DNA of 64,000 bases from Nocardia anocheti (GCF_029675105.1 NZ_JAQQFV010000004.1:124001-188000), one strand, 5' to 3'. Numbered from the stretch's first letter, positions 1-8,439 are shown. Notes: generated by a model from the letters alone, not told the origin. Numbers and translations: made by a program.

Positions 1-516
1 CGCCCGTATCTGCGGCGCCGGGTCTGGACCTCGACGCTGGGTGAGGTCGAGCGCGCGCTCGACAGCGGTGAGCTGGCTCCGCTGTTCGTGAAACCGGCCT
101 ACCGGCGCAAGAGTTTTCCCGGGACGGTGTGCTACTCGGATCGCGATTTCGCGGCGTTCGGGCATGTCAGCCGCCGGCAGCCGGTGCACTGTTCGGAGCT
201 GGTCACCTGGCTCTCGGAGTACCGCGTCTACGTCTCGCGCGGCCGGATCCTCGCCGTCGACCACTACGCCGGTGACCGCGCCCGTCGTCTAGACCGTGCC
301 GTGGTCGAATCGGCCGTCACCGCCCATCGGCGTGCCGGGACCGCGCCGAGCGCCTACGCCCTGGACTTCGGTGTCCTCGCCGACGGCAGCACCGCCCTGA
401 TCGAAGCCAACGACGGCTTCGCCCTCGGCGCCTACGACATCGCCCCCGACCTCTACACCGAGTTGCTCATGGAGCGCTGGCGCGAACTGCTCGACCGCCG
501 CTGGAATCCGGCCTGA
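1..516 (+). CDS. ATP-grasp domain protein, 5' end outside window
   Basis: The frame is open from base 1 to the stop at 516, so the N-terminus lies upstream of the window; a GTG at 88 is internal rather than the start. The visible 171 residues resemble the C-terminal half of an ATP-grasp domain of the R2K type: an FVKP lysine segment, a central SEYRVYV strand, and acidic metal-binding residues in YALDFGVL and LIEANDG near the end. Family members are ATP-dependent carboxylate-amine ligases; the substrates here cannot be told. The gene is followed by 73 bp of non-coding DNA. Family call is moderately sure, function unknown. Confidence 0.7.
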   Translation, partial: RPYLRRRVWTSTLGEVERALDSGELAPLFVKPAYRRKSFPGTVCYSDRDFAAFGHVSRRQPVHCSELVTWLSEYRVYVSRGRILAVDHYAGDRARRLDRAVVESAVTAHRRAGTAPSAYALDFGVLADGSTALIEANDGFALGAYDIAPDLYTELLMERWRELLDRRWNPA

Positions 517-589
517 TCGGACACGTGTCGCGCTCCGCGTCTCCCACCCTCGGCCTTTAGCCTGAACCGAGTCGAGGCATGGAGGACCC

Positions 590-1087
590 ATGAGTGACGG
601 CACGACCACGCTGACCGCACGCCTGATCGATTCCTGCTCCCAATTCGCCAACCGGCACGGCCTCTATCTCGGCCGCCGCTCCACCGCCCTGCACGTGGCC
701 CTCTACCGCCGCACCCACGGCCGCCTCGGCGCCCGCATGCCCGCCCACCCCGAGGCCCGCATCCTCCTGCTCGACCACACCGGCGCCCGCACCGGCCACC
801 GCCGCACCTCTCCCCTCATCTACTACGCCGACGGCGACACCCTCGCCATCGTCGCCTCCAAAGCGGGCCTGCCCCACCACCCCGCCTGGTTCCACAACCT
901 GAAAGCCCACCCCGACACCACCATCCAACTGGGCCCCACCACCCTCCCCGTGCACGCCCGCGTAGCCACCCCCGAAGAACGCACCCTCCTCTGGCCCCAC
1001 CTGGTCGCCATCTTCCCCAGCTACGCCGCCTACGAACAAACCACCACCCGCACCATCCCCATAGTCCTCCTCACACCCCGCCTGTGA
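590..1087 (+). CDS. Deazaflavin (F420)-dependent nitroreductase family protein
   Basis: A 165-residue protein of the length expected for the Ddn/DUF385 family, whose members use reduced coenzyme F420 to reduce quinones and related compounds near the membrane. The typical core is visible: a HTGARTGHRRTSPL strand, YYADGDTLAIVASKAG, then HHPAWFHNLKAHP, which in the family shapes the F420 phosphate and ring pocket. ATG at 590 follows AGGA (584-587). It stands alone between the ATP-grasp gene and the tRNA. The physiological substrate is not evident; lipid-soluble quinone is the family default. Confidence 0.85.
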   Translation: MSDGTTTLTARLIDSCSQFANRHGLYLGRRSTALHVALYRRTHGRLGARMPAHPEARILLLDHTGARTGHRRTSPLIYYADGDTLAIVASKAGLPHHPAWFHNLKAHPDTTIQLGPTTLPVHARVATPEERTLLWPHLVAIFPSYAAYEQTTTRTIPIVLLTPRL

Positions 1088-1290
1088 TCGCGGCCGAGCA
1101 ATCTCCAGGTCCGCTGAACGTCGGAATCCGCTAACTGGATGGTCCGGAATGTGTGCTAGTTCATACCGATAAGCGCACCTTTCGGGACAATGAATTCGAT
1201 CGGTGGGGTGCGGCTGGAGAAAGAAATTCTGGAACCGGTAGGTTTCGCTCGGCGGGTAGAGTTCGGGCCCGGCGGGAAAAAGGGGGAATG

Positions 1291-1364
1291 TGGGGCGGGT
1301 GGGGCTCGAACCCACGACCAGCGGATTATGAGTCCGCGGCTCTAACCGACTGAGCTACCGCCCC
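1291..1364 (-). tRNA. tRNA with anticodon CAU, probably tRNA-Met
   Basis: On the minus strand a full cloverleaf folds: acceptor GGGGCGG paired with CCGCCCC plus discriminator A, D-arm GCTCAGTCGGTTAGAGC, anticodon stem GCGGA/TCCGC closing loop CTCATAA, and a T-arm with GGTTCGAGCC. The CCA end is not encoded. CAU can be elongator Met or lysidine-modified Ile2; the acceptor does not settle it. Initiator tRNA is less likely because its usual C1-A72 mismatch is absent. Confidence 0.93.
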
Positions 1365-1527
1365 TGGCCGCGGGTGTCCGCGGGCGTGTCGGATGGTACC
1401 CGGTGGGGCGTGGGGTTGACCAGCTGTGCGGGGTGGTCGGGGCGACCGGGCCGGGCTGTCCTGGGACGATGCGACGGCCCGGTCGCTGGGAGTGGTGGAT
1501 GGATGGGGTGGGCGTGAGGGGTGCGGG

Positions 1528-1680
1528 TCAAGCCCTGTCGGCCGTCTGACGCTCAGATCGCGCGCGTAGCGCACGGTCGCGACGTTCGGTGGAACCCCCC
1601 GGGTTGCTGGCGACTTTGATGACGGCGACGACCAGCAACAGAACAGCAGCAATCACTGCGATGACAATTATTCCCTGCAC
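1528..1680 (-). CDS. Small single-pass membrane protein (50 aa)
   Basis: A 50-codon frame with GTG start at 1680 and TGA at 1528-1530. It encodes one hydrophobic helix right at the N-terminus (QGIIVIAVIAAVLLLVVAVI) followed by a basic, arginine-rich tail ending in QTADRA. This is the architecture of many actinobacterial micro-membrane proteins. It lies 41 bp downstream of the quinone oxidoreductase gene on the same strand and could share its transcript. No strong ribosome site is seen, so the start and even the reality of the gene are uncertain. Confidence 0.45.
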   Translation of the reverse strand: MQGIIVIAVIAAVLLLVVAVIKVASNPGGSTERRDRALRARSERQTADRA

Positions 1681-1721
1681 ACAATGAACTTAACGCGTAT
1701 TCCCTTGCGGCGCTGAACAAG

Positions 1722-2726
1722 TTACAATCGCGCGGCGATCGTCAAGAGTGTACGGCCGAGCGCGGAACGATTCTCGATGGAACTATGCGCGTCGCGAACC
1801 CGGTCGAGCGGGAAGGCCTGGCCGACAATCACTTCGAGGCGTCCGGCGGCGACCTCGGCCTGGGCGCGACGGGCCAGGGCGGACCAATCGATCGGCCCGC
1901 TGACCACGTCGAACAGACCCAGCACCGTAACTCCCCTGGCCACAGCGCTTTCGGCACCCGTCTCGACGAAACCGCCCGCCGCGGAGCCGTATCCGAGGAA
2001 CAGGCCGGAGTCCGCCGTGGCGGTGAGCGCGTCCGCGCCGAGCGATCCACCCGCGCCGTCGAACACGATCCGCGCGCCCCCGCCGGTGATCTCGCGTACC
2101 CGGTCGGCCCAGCCCTCCTCGGAGTAGTCGACGGCCGCGGTCGCGCCGAGTCGGGTGGCGAGCGCGAGCTTGTCGGTTCCGCGCGCGGCGGCGACCACCT
2201 CGGCCCCGGCCGCGACGGACAACTGGGTGAGCAGAGTGCCGAGCCCACCGGCCGCGGCGGTGACGAGCACCCAGTCACCGGGTGCGACCGCGGCGCGGTC
2301 GAAGACCGCCAGGGCGGTGCGGCCGTCGTGGGACAGGGCCACGGCCTGCTCGGTGCTCAGCCCGTCGGCGATCTCGACCAGGGTCTCGGCCTTGGCCAGG
2401 GCGTGTTCGGCGTAGCCGCCGGTGGGGACGCCGCCGCCGATGCCACTGGCGGCGGTCTGGCTGACCACCCGCTTGCCGAGCCACCCGGGATCGACCCCGG
2501 CGCCGACCGCGCTCACCACACCACCGACCGCCCCGCCGGGCACATATGGCAGGCTCAGCGCGAAGAAGTCCAGACCCCAGCCGCTACGCAGCCGGGTATC
2601 GAGGAACATCACGTCGGCGACCTCGACGTCGACGCGCACCTCCCCCGAATCCGGTTGCGGCACCGGCACTTCCCGGACCGCGAGCACTTCGGGTCCACCG
2701 AATTCCTTGACCTGCACGGCACGCAT
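1722..2726 (-). CDS. Zinc-independent MDR oxidoreductase (quinone reductase type)
   Basis: 334 residues, full length for the medium-chain dehydrogenase/reductase quinone-oxidoreductase group. It opens MRAVQVKEFGGPEVL, typical of NADPH:quinone reductases. The GroES-like domain lacks the catalytic and structural zinc cysteines of alcohol dehydrogenases. The Rossmann domain carries VTAAAGGLGTLLTQL (about residues 154-168), the AAxGGLG nucleotide-binding motif of NADPH enzymes. The likely reaction is NADPH-dependent reduction of quinones or enones in the cytosol. The start is an ATG at 2726. The substrate is unknown. Confidence 0.85.
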   Translation of the reverse strand: MRAVQVKEFGGPEVLAVREVPVPQPDSGEVRVDVEVADVMFLDTRLRSGWGLDFFALSLPYVPGGAVGGVVSAVGAGVDPGWLGKRVVSQTAASGIGGGVPTGGYAEHALAKAETLVEIADGLSTEQAVALSHDGRTALAVFDRAAVAPGDWVLVTAAAGGLGTLLTQLSVAAGAEVVAAARGTDKLALATRLGATAAVDYSEEGWADRVREITGGGARIVFDGAGGSLGADALTATADSGLFLGYGSAAGGFVETGAESAVARGVTVLGLFDVVSGPIDWSALARRAQAEVAAGRLEVIVGQAFPLDRVRDAHSSIENRSALGRTLLTIAARL

Positions 2727-2815
2727 CGCGACTCCTTCGTGGTGTTCTCGGATGCGTCCAGCATGAAACCTGAAGGGAAGTTCAGGTCAAGGAGACCGCG
2801 GCGTGGATCACACCA

Positions 2816-3172
2816 TCAGGAGCCGCCGCCGCAACTGCTGCCGCCCCCACAGCTGCTGCTACTGCCCCCGCCGCAACTGCTACTGCTGCCGCCACCACAG
2901 CTACTACCGCTACCGCCGCCGCAACTGCTGCCACCACCGCAGCCGCCGTGCGAACCGGACCCCGGATAGTCGGGCCCGCTGTCGTGCGTCCACGGCTGAC
3001 TCGACGAGGAATCGGTGTATCCGTAGTAGGCACCCGTCGACGAGCCCGCGGTCCAGCGCGGATCGAACGGACCCGTGCGCGGGCGGGTCGCCGAGGAGAC
3101 CACCTTCACGATGACCACCACGACCCCGCCGATCATCAAGGCGAAAAACAACAGCACGATCAGGAGCACCAT
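2816..3172 (-). CDS. Membrane-anchored protein with Gly/Ser/Cys-rich repeat tail
   Basis: 118 residues. An N-terminal transmembrane helix (about residues 2-25, ending IVKVV) is followed by a Tyr/Ser/Pro spacer and a C-terminal tail of repeated SSCGGGS units with six cysteines that runs to the last residue. Similar Gly/Cys-rich tails occur on actinobacterial membrane proteins of the TIGR04222 type, whose role is unknown. It is transcribed divergently from the GRDP-like gene at 3209, with only 36 bp between the two starts, which suggests a functional pair. Tail orientation, metal binding or cysteine modification are speculation. Confidence 0.65.
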   Translation of the reverse strand: MVLLIVLLFFALMIGGVVVVIVKVVSSATRPRTGPFDPRWTAGSSTGAYYGYTDSSSSQPWTHDSGPDYPGSGSHGGCGGGSSCGGGSGSSCGGGSSSSCGGGSSSSCGGGSSCGGGS

Positions 3173-3208
3173 GCCCGCAGGCTAACCCACGCCGCTTACA
3201 GTGGGCTT

Positions 3209-3712
3209 ATGGCGCTCTCGATCCCCCGGCTCGGCCGTCGACCGGTCGATCCGGCCACGGTCGACCGCGTCGTGGCCGATCTCCAGCTGCCGGACGCGGT
3301 CTTCAAGACCTGCCCCTGGCAACCCCGTGGCCTGGTGGAAACCGGTCTGCGGCAGTGGCTGCGGTGCTGTGGCGCGGCGATGCGCGACGATCAGGTGATC
3401 GGCATGCCCTCGCACGCGGTCGACGAGGCCTGGCACGGGCTGATCCTGTGCACGCGGCTCTACGCGCGGTTCTGCGAGCAGGCTTATGGCCGGTTCCTGC
3501 ACCACTTCCCCGACGGGGTCGGCGACGCCACCGACGCGCACGGGTCGATGATCGACCAGCTCGGCCGCACGGTGGTCGCCTGGTCGATGGTGGCGAAACC
3601 CGACGAGCCGTGCGTGCTCTGGGATCTGGACCGACGGGTCGGCGTGGCCGAGCCGTGGGGCGTGGACGCCCGGCACGTCGCCGCCGTCGAGGGGCGACTG
3701 CGCCGGGCGTGA
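3209..3712 (+). CDS. Glycine-rich-domain-protein-like (DUF1399-related) protein
   Basis: 167 residues from ATG at 3209. The centre reads HAVDEAWHGLILCTRLYARFC followed by GRFLHHFP, the WHxxI...Y..FC...G.FLHH.P signature of the GRDP/DUF1399 family, otherwise known from plant proteins and scattered bacteria. The His and Cys pattern hints at metal binding, but no activity is established. Four further cysteines lie in the N-terminal part (TCPW, RCCGA) and near the C-terminus. It shares a 36-bp divergent promoter region with the Gly/Cys-tailed membrane protein. The start is well placed because little coding sequence could precede it. Confidence 0.7.
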   Translation: MALSIPRLGRRPVDPATVDRVVADLQLPDAVFKTCPWQPRGLVETGLRQWLRCCGAAMRDDQVIGMPSHAVDEAWHGLILCTRLYARFCEQAYGRFLHHFPDGVGDATDAHGSMIDQLGRTVVAWSMVAKPDEPCVLWDLDRRVGVAEPWGVDARHVAAVEGRLRRA

Positions 3713-3719
3713 GCGGCCG

Positions 3720-5492
3720 CTAGACCAGCTTCATCCGACGCGCCGCGAAGCGGACGGCGCCGGGAGCCAGGCGGTTGAGCCGGTACTGGACCCACGATTC
3801 CGGCGTCACGGGCACGATCTCGCGACCGTCGCGCACCGCCTTGACGATCTGCGCGGCGACCCGGTCGGGGGTGTAGCCGCGACGCTCGTAGAGCTTGTCG
3901 AACTTCTGCTGCGCGGCCGCCTCCTCCTCCGCCGTGACGCCCGAGATGCGGGTGGTGGCCACGATATTGGTGTGCACGATGCCGGGGCACACGGTCGAGA
4001 CGGAGATGCCGCGGTCGGCCAGTTCGGCGCGCAGGCAGTCGGAGAACATGAACACCGCCGACTTGCTGGTGGCATAGGCGCTCATGTCACGCTGCGGGCT
4101 GTAGGCGGCCATGCTGGACAGGTTCACGATGTGCCCGCCGAGGCCACGGTCGGCCATGGCCGCGCCGAAGGCCCGGCAGCCGTTCACCACACCACCCAGG
4201 TTGATCCGCAGCACGCGGTCGAACTCCTCGGACGGAGTATCCAGGAAGCCACCCGCCTGGCCGACGCCCGCGTTGTTGATCAGCACATCGGGCACGCCGT
4301 GCGCGGCGATCACGGTGTCGGCGTGCGCGCGCACCGCCTCCTCGCTGGAGACGTCCAGCGCGTAGGAGTGGGCGACTCCGCCCTCGGCCGCGACCAGTTC
4401 GGCGGTCTGCTTGGCGGCCAGTTCGTTGACGTCGGAGACCACCAGTTCGGCGCCCAGACGCGCGAACGCCAGCGCGGTCTCGCGGCCGATGCCGCTGCCC
4501 GCGCCGGTGACGACCACCAGCTTGTGCTCGAATTCCCTGCGGCTGCGGCCGACTTCGGCCCTGGCCAGCCCGCGCGCGGCGGGGGCACCGTCGAGCGCGT
4601 CGATCAGCTCGGTGGTGGCGGTGGCCAGCAGTTCCGGATGCGAGAACGGCATCCAGTGCCCGGCGGGCACGTCGCGGCGCCACAGCCGGTCGGTCCACTT
4701 GGCCGAGTCGTCGTACCCGGCCGGGCGCACGGCCACGTCGCGACCGGCGACGATGAGCTGCACCGGCACGCGGGTGCGGCGCTCGCGCGGGGCCAGCATG
4801 CGCTGGACGATATTGGCGCGATAGATCAGCAGGCCGTCGACCATGTCGCGGCGGAAGGTCGGGCCGAGTTTCACGTTCGCGGCCGGGGTGTCGTTCATCA
4901 GCGAGACCGCGCGCTGCCAGACCTTCTCGGTGCCGACGGCGTTGAAGGTCGCGCGCGGCAGGCCGGGGGTCATGAAGAAGAACGTGTAGGCCGAGGACGC
5001 CAGCTGGGTCATCGGCTGCCAGATGTTGCGCGGGCTGGGCCGGGACAGGCGGTCGCGCACCCAGCTGGCCAGGTGGTCGAGATTGGGGCCCGAGACCGAG
5101 GTGAACGAGGCAACCCGCTCGGCGGCCTGCGGCTCGCACACCGCCTCCCACACCTGCACCGAACCCCAGTCGTGGGCGAGCACGTGCGCGGGACGGTCGG
5201 GGCTCACCGCGTCGAGCACGGCGTAGAAGTCGCGGGCGAGTTCGTCGAGGCGGAAGTCCTCGGTGCGCTGGGTGCGGGTGGAGGCGCCGTGGCCGCGGGT
5301 GTCGTAGGCGACCACGTGGAAGCGCTCGGCGAGCAGCGGGATCACCCGGTCCCACAGATGGTGGGTGTCGGGCCAGCCGTGCACCAGCACCACGGTGTCG
5401 GCGGCGGGGTCGCCGTATTCGAAGACGGCGATGTCGAAATCGCCGCTGCGGACGGTGCGCTGGTTGGCGGCCTGGGGGCTGTCGATCGTCAT
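3720..5492 (-). CDS. ephD: EphD-type alpha/beta hydrolase-SDR fusion
   Basis: 590 residues, the size of M. tuberculosis EphD (Rv2214c). Residues 15-300 form an alpha/beta hydrolase of epoxide-hydrolase type, with the oxyanion segment HGWPDTHHLW (38-47) and nucleophile Asp108 in AHDWG. Residues 320-590 form a short-chain dehydrogenase with the cofactor loop TGAGSGIG (329-336), NNAG, catalytic Ser459/460, and YATSK (Tyr473, Lys477). EphD is linked to mycolate and lipid metabolism. The start ATG at 5492 is chosen because AAGGAG lies 10 nt upstream; a GTG 36 nt further up has no such site. The gene is followed by the convergent GRDP-like gene and lies downstream of the reductase/diiron pair on the same strand, so an operon is likely. 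Confidence 0.9.
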   Translation of the reverse strand: MTIDSPQAANQRTVRSGDFDIAVFEYGDPAADTVVLVHGWPDTHHLWDRVIPLLAERFHVVAYDTRGHGASTRTQRTEDFRLDELARDFYAVLDAVSPDRPAHVLAHDWGSVQVWEAVCEPQAAERVASFTSVSGPNLDHLASWVRDRLSRPSPRNIWQPMTQLASSAYTFFFMTPGLPRATFNAVGTEKVWQRAVSLMNDTPAANVKLGPTFRRDMVDGLLIYRANIVQRMLAPRERRTRVPVQLIVAGRDVAVRPAGYDDSAKWTDRLWRRDVPAGHWMPFSHPELLATATTELIDALDGAPAARGLARAEVGRSRREFEHKLVVVTGAGSGIGRETALAFARLGAELVVSDVNELAAKQTAELVAAEGGVAHSYALDVSSEEAVRAHADTVIAAHGVPDVLINNAGVGQAGGFLDTPSEEFDRVLRINLGGVVNGCRAFGAAMADRGLGGHIVNLSSMAAYSPQRDMSAYATSKSAVFMFSDCLRAELADRGISVSTVCPGIVHTNIVATTRISGVTAEEEAAAQQKFDKLYERRGYTPDRVAAQIVKAVRDGREIVPVTPESWVQYRLNRLAPGAVRFAARRMKLV

Positions 5493-5524
5493 GGGCTGTC
5501 GGACTCCTTGTCCAGGAAGCGAAC

Positions 5525-6631
5525 TCACAGGTCGAGCACCAAACGCTCACCGTGGGAACGGGATACGCACGCGAGCATGGCGCCTGCCGCGTGTTCGTCA
5601 TCGGAGAGTACGGACTCGCGATGGTCGGGTTCGCCCGCGCGCACCCGCACCACGCAGGTCCGGCAGAAACCCTGTCTGCACGAGTAGGGCTGGTCGGGGC
5701 GTTCGGCGAGCACGGCGTCGAGCACGGTGCGGTCGGCGGGAACCGTGATCACCTGCCCGGTGGAGGCGAATTCGATCTCGAAGGCCGTGCCGTTCACCAC
5801 CGGTGGTGGCGAGAACCGCTCGAAGTGCAGTTCCACCCGGGGCAGGTCCCGCACGGCGGCGACGATGGCCGAGGTCATCGGGGTGGGACCGCAGGCGTAG
5901 ACGGCGGTGCCCGCGCCCACCTCGGGCAGCAGTTCGGCGGCGGTGGGCAGGCCGTGTTCGTCGTCGGTGCGGACGGTGACGCGCGGGCCGAAGCTCTCCA
6001 ACTCGTCCAGGAACGGGATGGTGTCGCGGCTGCGACCGCTGTAGACCAGCGTCCACGGCAGCTCGAGGCGGTGCGCGAGCCGGGCCATCGGCAGGATCGG
6101 CGTGATGCCGATGCCTCCGGCGACGAAGTGCAGCCGCTGGGCGGGCGAGCCGTGGCCGGGGACCGCGAACGGGAAGGCGTTGCGCGGACCGCGCACCACG
6201 AACCGGGTGCCGACCGGGAGTTCGTCGTGCACCTCGGTCGAGCCACCGCCCCCGTTCGGGATGCGGCGTACCGCGATGCGGTAGGCGCGTTCGTCGGCGG
6301 GGTCGCCGCACAGCGAGTACTGCCGCAGCCTGCCCGAGGGCAGTTCCAGGTCCAGGTGCGCGCCGGGACGCCACCGCGGCAGGACCCGGCCGTCGGGGGC
6401 CTGCAGACGCAGGCTCACCACGTCCTGGTCGTGCGCCTCGATCCGGCGTTCGGTGACCACCACCGGGAAGCGGCGGTCGTCCACGCGGGTACGCAGATCG
6501 CGACGGTTGGCCAGGGCGCTCCAGCGCAGGCGGGCCGTGGCGATGGCGTCGAGGATCCGGGTCCCCGGGTCGTGCCGATGCTTGCCGTAGAGATCACCGG
6601 GCAGGACCTGGGGGACGACGCGGGCCGTCAC
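5525..6631 (-). CDS. Ferredoxin reductase with fused C-terminal 2Fe-2S ferredoxin
   Basis: 368 residues. Residues 50-150 form an FAD domain with RQYS (103-106). An NAD(P)-binding domain follows (GGIGITPILPM and ACGPTPM). A plant-type ferredoxin domain comes last, with cluster ligands Cys318, Cys323, Cys326 and Cys355. This is the electron-supply architecture of Rieske and diiron oxygenases. The GTG start at 6631 overlaps the upstream TGA by 4 nt, so it is translationally coupled to the diiron-type protein, its probable partner. ephD begins 32 bp downstream on the same strand. Confidence 0.9.
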   Translation of the reverse strand: MTARVVPQVLPGDLYGKHRHDPGTRILDAIATARLRWSALANRRDLRTRVDDRRFPVVVTERRIEAHDQDVVSLRLQAPDGRVLPRWRPGAHLDLELPSGRLRQYSLCGDPADERAYRIAVRRIPNGGGGSTEVHDELPVGTRFVVRGPRNAFPFAVPGHGSPAQRLHFVAGGIGITPILPMARLAHRLELPWTLVYSGRSRDTIPFLDELESFGPRVTVRTDDEHGLPTAAELLPEVGAGTAVYACGPTPMTSAIVAAVRDLPRVELHFERFSPPPVVNGTAFEIEFASTGQVITVPADRTVLDAVLAERPDQPYSCRQGFCRTCVVRVRAGEPDHRESVLSDDEHAAGAMLACVSRSHGERLVLDL

Positions 6632-7530
6632 GAGGCCGCCGCGCGGGCCGCGGGCGAGCTGGCCAGATAGGCCACCGCCTGGGCGGTCGAGCCGACGGTC
6701 TCCGGGCTGTAGCCGGGCTGGAAGGTCGACAGCGCACTGCGCAGCAGCGACGGGAGGCCCGGCAGCGCACCCCGCCACATCGCGGCGAACACCCCGGCGA
6801 TGAGCCGCAGGTAGCCGTGATCGGGCAGTTTCGGGTCCTGGTGCACCAGGAAACGCGCACCACGCACCAGCAGGGCGATGAAGATCGGGAAGACCAGCGT
6901 CATCGAGGCGCAGCGCCGCGCGTAGCCGACCCCGAAGTACTCGGCAACATCGTGGGCGACATTGCGGTGCTCGACCTCCTCGGCGCCGTGCCAGCGGAAC
7001 AGGTCGGCCATATTGGGGTCGGCGCCGAACTTCTCCAGGTCGGCGTTGATCACCCAGTCGCCCAGCCAGGCGAAGAAGTGCTCGAGGCAGGCGATGAAGG
7101 CCAGGCGTTCGACCAGCATCTGCCGGGCGGCGCGGTCGTCGCCGCCGCGCGGGCCCAGAGTCTTGCGGAACAGGTATTCCATCTGGCGCACGTACGGTGT
7201 GGCGTCGATGTCGTTGGCCGTGAAGACATCGTGCAGGACCTTCTCGTGGGTCTCCGCGTGCATGGATTCCTGCCCGATGAAGCCGAGCATGTCCTCGCGC
7301 AGCTTCTCGTCCTTGACGTAGGGCAGTGCCTCGCGATAGGTCTCGATGAACATGCGCTCGCCCTCGGGCAGCAGCATGTTCAGCGCGCAGATCAGATGTC
7401 CGGCGATCGGTTCGTCGGGCATCCACTGCAGTGCCACGTCCGACCAGTCGAAACGCACGTTGCGAGCGTGCAGAGCCACCTGACCCGGATCGGTCTCCGG
7501 GCGCGATGCCGCCCGGCGAAGTAGCTTCAT
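6628..7530 (-). CDS. Metal-dependent hydrolase family (PF10118, diiron-type) protein
   Basis: 300 residues from the ATG at 7530, preceded by GAGGAG. It matches the PF10118 family often labelled metal-dependent hydrolase, an all-helical fold. Acidic and His residues spread along helices could hold a di-metal site: ETYREALP, GFIGQESMHAETHEK, ACLEHFFAWLGD and WHGAEEVEHRNVAHD. Coupling to a ferredoxin reductase (4-nt overlap) argues for an oxygen-using, electron-consuming enzyme rather than a hydrolase. The substrate is unknown; neighbouring ephD suggests a lipid. A candidate operator lies 81-92 bp upstream (7611-7622). Confidence 0.85.
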   Translation of the reverse strand: MKLLRRAASRPETDPGQVALHARNVRFDWSDVALQWMPDEPIAGHLICALNMLLPEGERMFIETYREALPYVKDEKLREDMLGFIGQESMHAETHEKVLHDVFTANDIDATPYVRQMEYLFRKTLGPRGGDDRAARQMLVERLAFIACLEHFFAWLGDWVINADLEKFGADPNMADLFRWHGAEEVEHRNVAHDVAEYFGVGYARRCASMTLVFPIFIALLVRGARFLVHQDPKLPDHGYLRLIAGVFAAMWRGALPGLPSLLRSALSTFQPGYSPETVGSTAQAVAYLASSPAARAAAS

Positions 7531-7610
7531 CGATACTCCTCGTCCTCCCCGCACGACACCCGTCGAGCGCCGGGCGCATCGGTGCGCCTGTCCTTGCGGT
7601 AGGCCAATGA

Positions 7611-7622
7611 TACATCTATGTA
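7611..7622. promoter_or_regulatory. Candidate TetR-type operator upstream of the diiron operon
   Basis: TACAT-CT-ATGTA forms a perfect 5-bp inverted repeat in an AT-rich patch that stands out from the GC-rich surroundings. It sits about 80 bp before the start codon at 7530. The site resembles the ACATACAT/ATGTATGT palindrome near 58.1 kb. No regulator gene is adjacent, so the binding protein is unknown. Confidence 0.4.
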
Positions 7623-7638
7623 GTATTCGAGGTAACAC

Positions 7639-8325
7639 CTATTTTGCTGCGGTTTTCCGGTCACGCAGCATCTCGACGGGGTCCCAGAGCGGGCCGCGAC
7701 CCCGGGTCAGCGGGTAGCAGGCCAGCCCGATCGCCGCCGCGCTCGCGTGCCCGATATCGGTGAAGGTCCGGTTGACGAAGATCGGCGGGAGCACCACCGC
7801 CGCGAGGACCATCAGATACCCCAGCCGCCACGGCCACACCAGGCGATAGGCGAGCACCGCGGCGACACCGGCCAGCGCGTAGCTGACCCCCACGTCCAGG
7901 GTGAACATCGCCCGCTCCGGCGCGTGCCCGTGGCGGATCGCCCACAGCAGCACCCCCTGGCTGAGATAGGTCGCCCCGACGTGCGCGAGCACCGCCACCG
8001 TCGCCCAGCGCAGCGTGCCGAGCCAGCGTTCGACATTGGCGTGGAACAGGGTGAACAGCACGGCGTAGCCGAACCAGCCGCCGCCGTCGGTCCAGAAGGC
8101 GCTGCCGATCAGCACGCGGATCGGGTCCTCGGCCAGATGATGCAGATTGGTCGAGCGGTGCCCGAGCCAGGCCCTGGCCTCCTCGGGCGGCAGACGATCG
8201 ATGATCAGCGTGGTCACCGCGAGCGCGGCCAGCCACAGATAGGTCCCCGGCGCGCTGCGCACCCACCGCCCGGCCGTCGCGACCGCCCGGCCGATCCGCG
8301 CCGTCATCCGGCCCGATGTCGCCAC
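7639..8325 (-). CDS. Rhomboid-like integral membrane protein
   Basis: About 228 residues. Several hydrophobic helices are evident (TYLWLAALAVTTLII, WFGYAVLFTLFHANVERWLG, VLAHVGATYLSQGVLLW, VGVSYALAGVAAVLAY, LGYLMVLAAVVLPPIF, GHASAAAIGLACYPL). The last holds a GHASA segment, but a clear GxSx nucleophile with a paired His as in active rhomboid proteases is not obvious. This agrees with the actinobacterial rhomboid-like group of unknown activity. GTG at 8325 or ATG at 8307 could start it; neither has a strong ribosome site. The upstream gene on this strand ends at 8440, past a strong hairpin. Confidence 0.75.
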   Translation of the reverse strand: MATSGRMTARIGRAVATAGRWVRSAPGTYLWLAALAVTTLIIDRLPPEEARAWLGHRSTNLHHLAEDPIRVLIGSAFWTDGGGWFGYAVLFTLFHANVERWLGTLRWATVAVLAHVGATYLSQGVLLWAIRHGHAPERAMFTLDVGVSYALAGVAAVLAYRLVWPWRLGYLMVLAAVVLPPIFVNRTFTDIGHASAAAIGLACYPLTRGRGPLWDPVEMLRDRKTAAK

Positions 8326-8391
8326 CAGGCCAGTGTGCCAGGGGCGCGGGCCCCGCGAACGGCACCGGCGCCCGGCGAGCCACCCCCGGCA

Positions 8392-8432
8392 CCGCCGCAC
8401 CCCGCCTCGACGGGCGAGGCGGGGTGCGGCGG
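8392..8432 (-). terminator. Strong hairpin terminator after the CocE-type hydrolase
   Basis: An 18-bp perfect stem (8392-8409 with 8415-8432) around a 5-nt ACGGG loop lies 8 bp after the stop of the hydrolase gene. There is no T-tract, as is common for GC-rich actinobacterial terminators. Confidence 0.75.
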
Positions 8433-8439
8433 ACCGGTG

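Noticed and set aside
1153..1353. A 66-codon protein on the plus strand
   Set aside because: Its C-terminal third is the antisense of the tRNA, a common false call, and no ribosome site or family supports it.
2816..2950. A non-coding trinucleotide repeat array
   Set aside because: It is in frame and encodes the SSCGGGS tail of the membrane protein.
5525..7615. A single 696-codon fusion of reductase with upstream sequence
   Set aside because: The upstream part is the shadow of the diiron-type gene. A GTGA overlap at 6628-6631 gives the natural reductase start.
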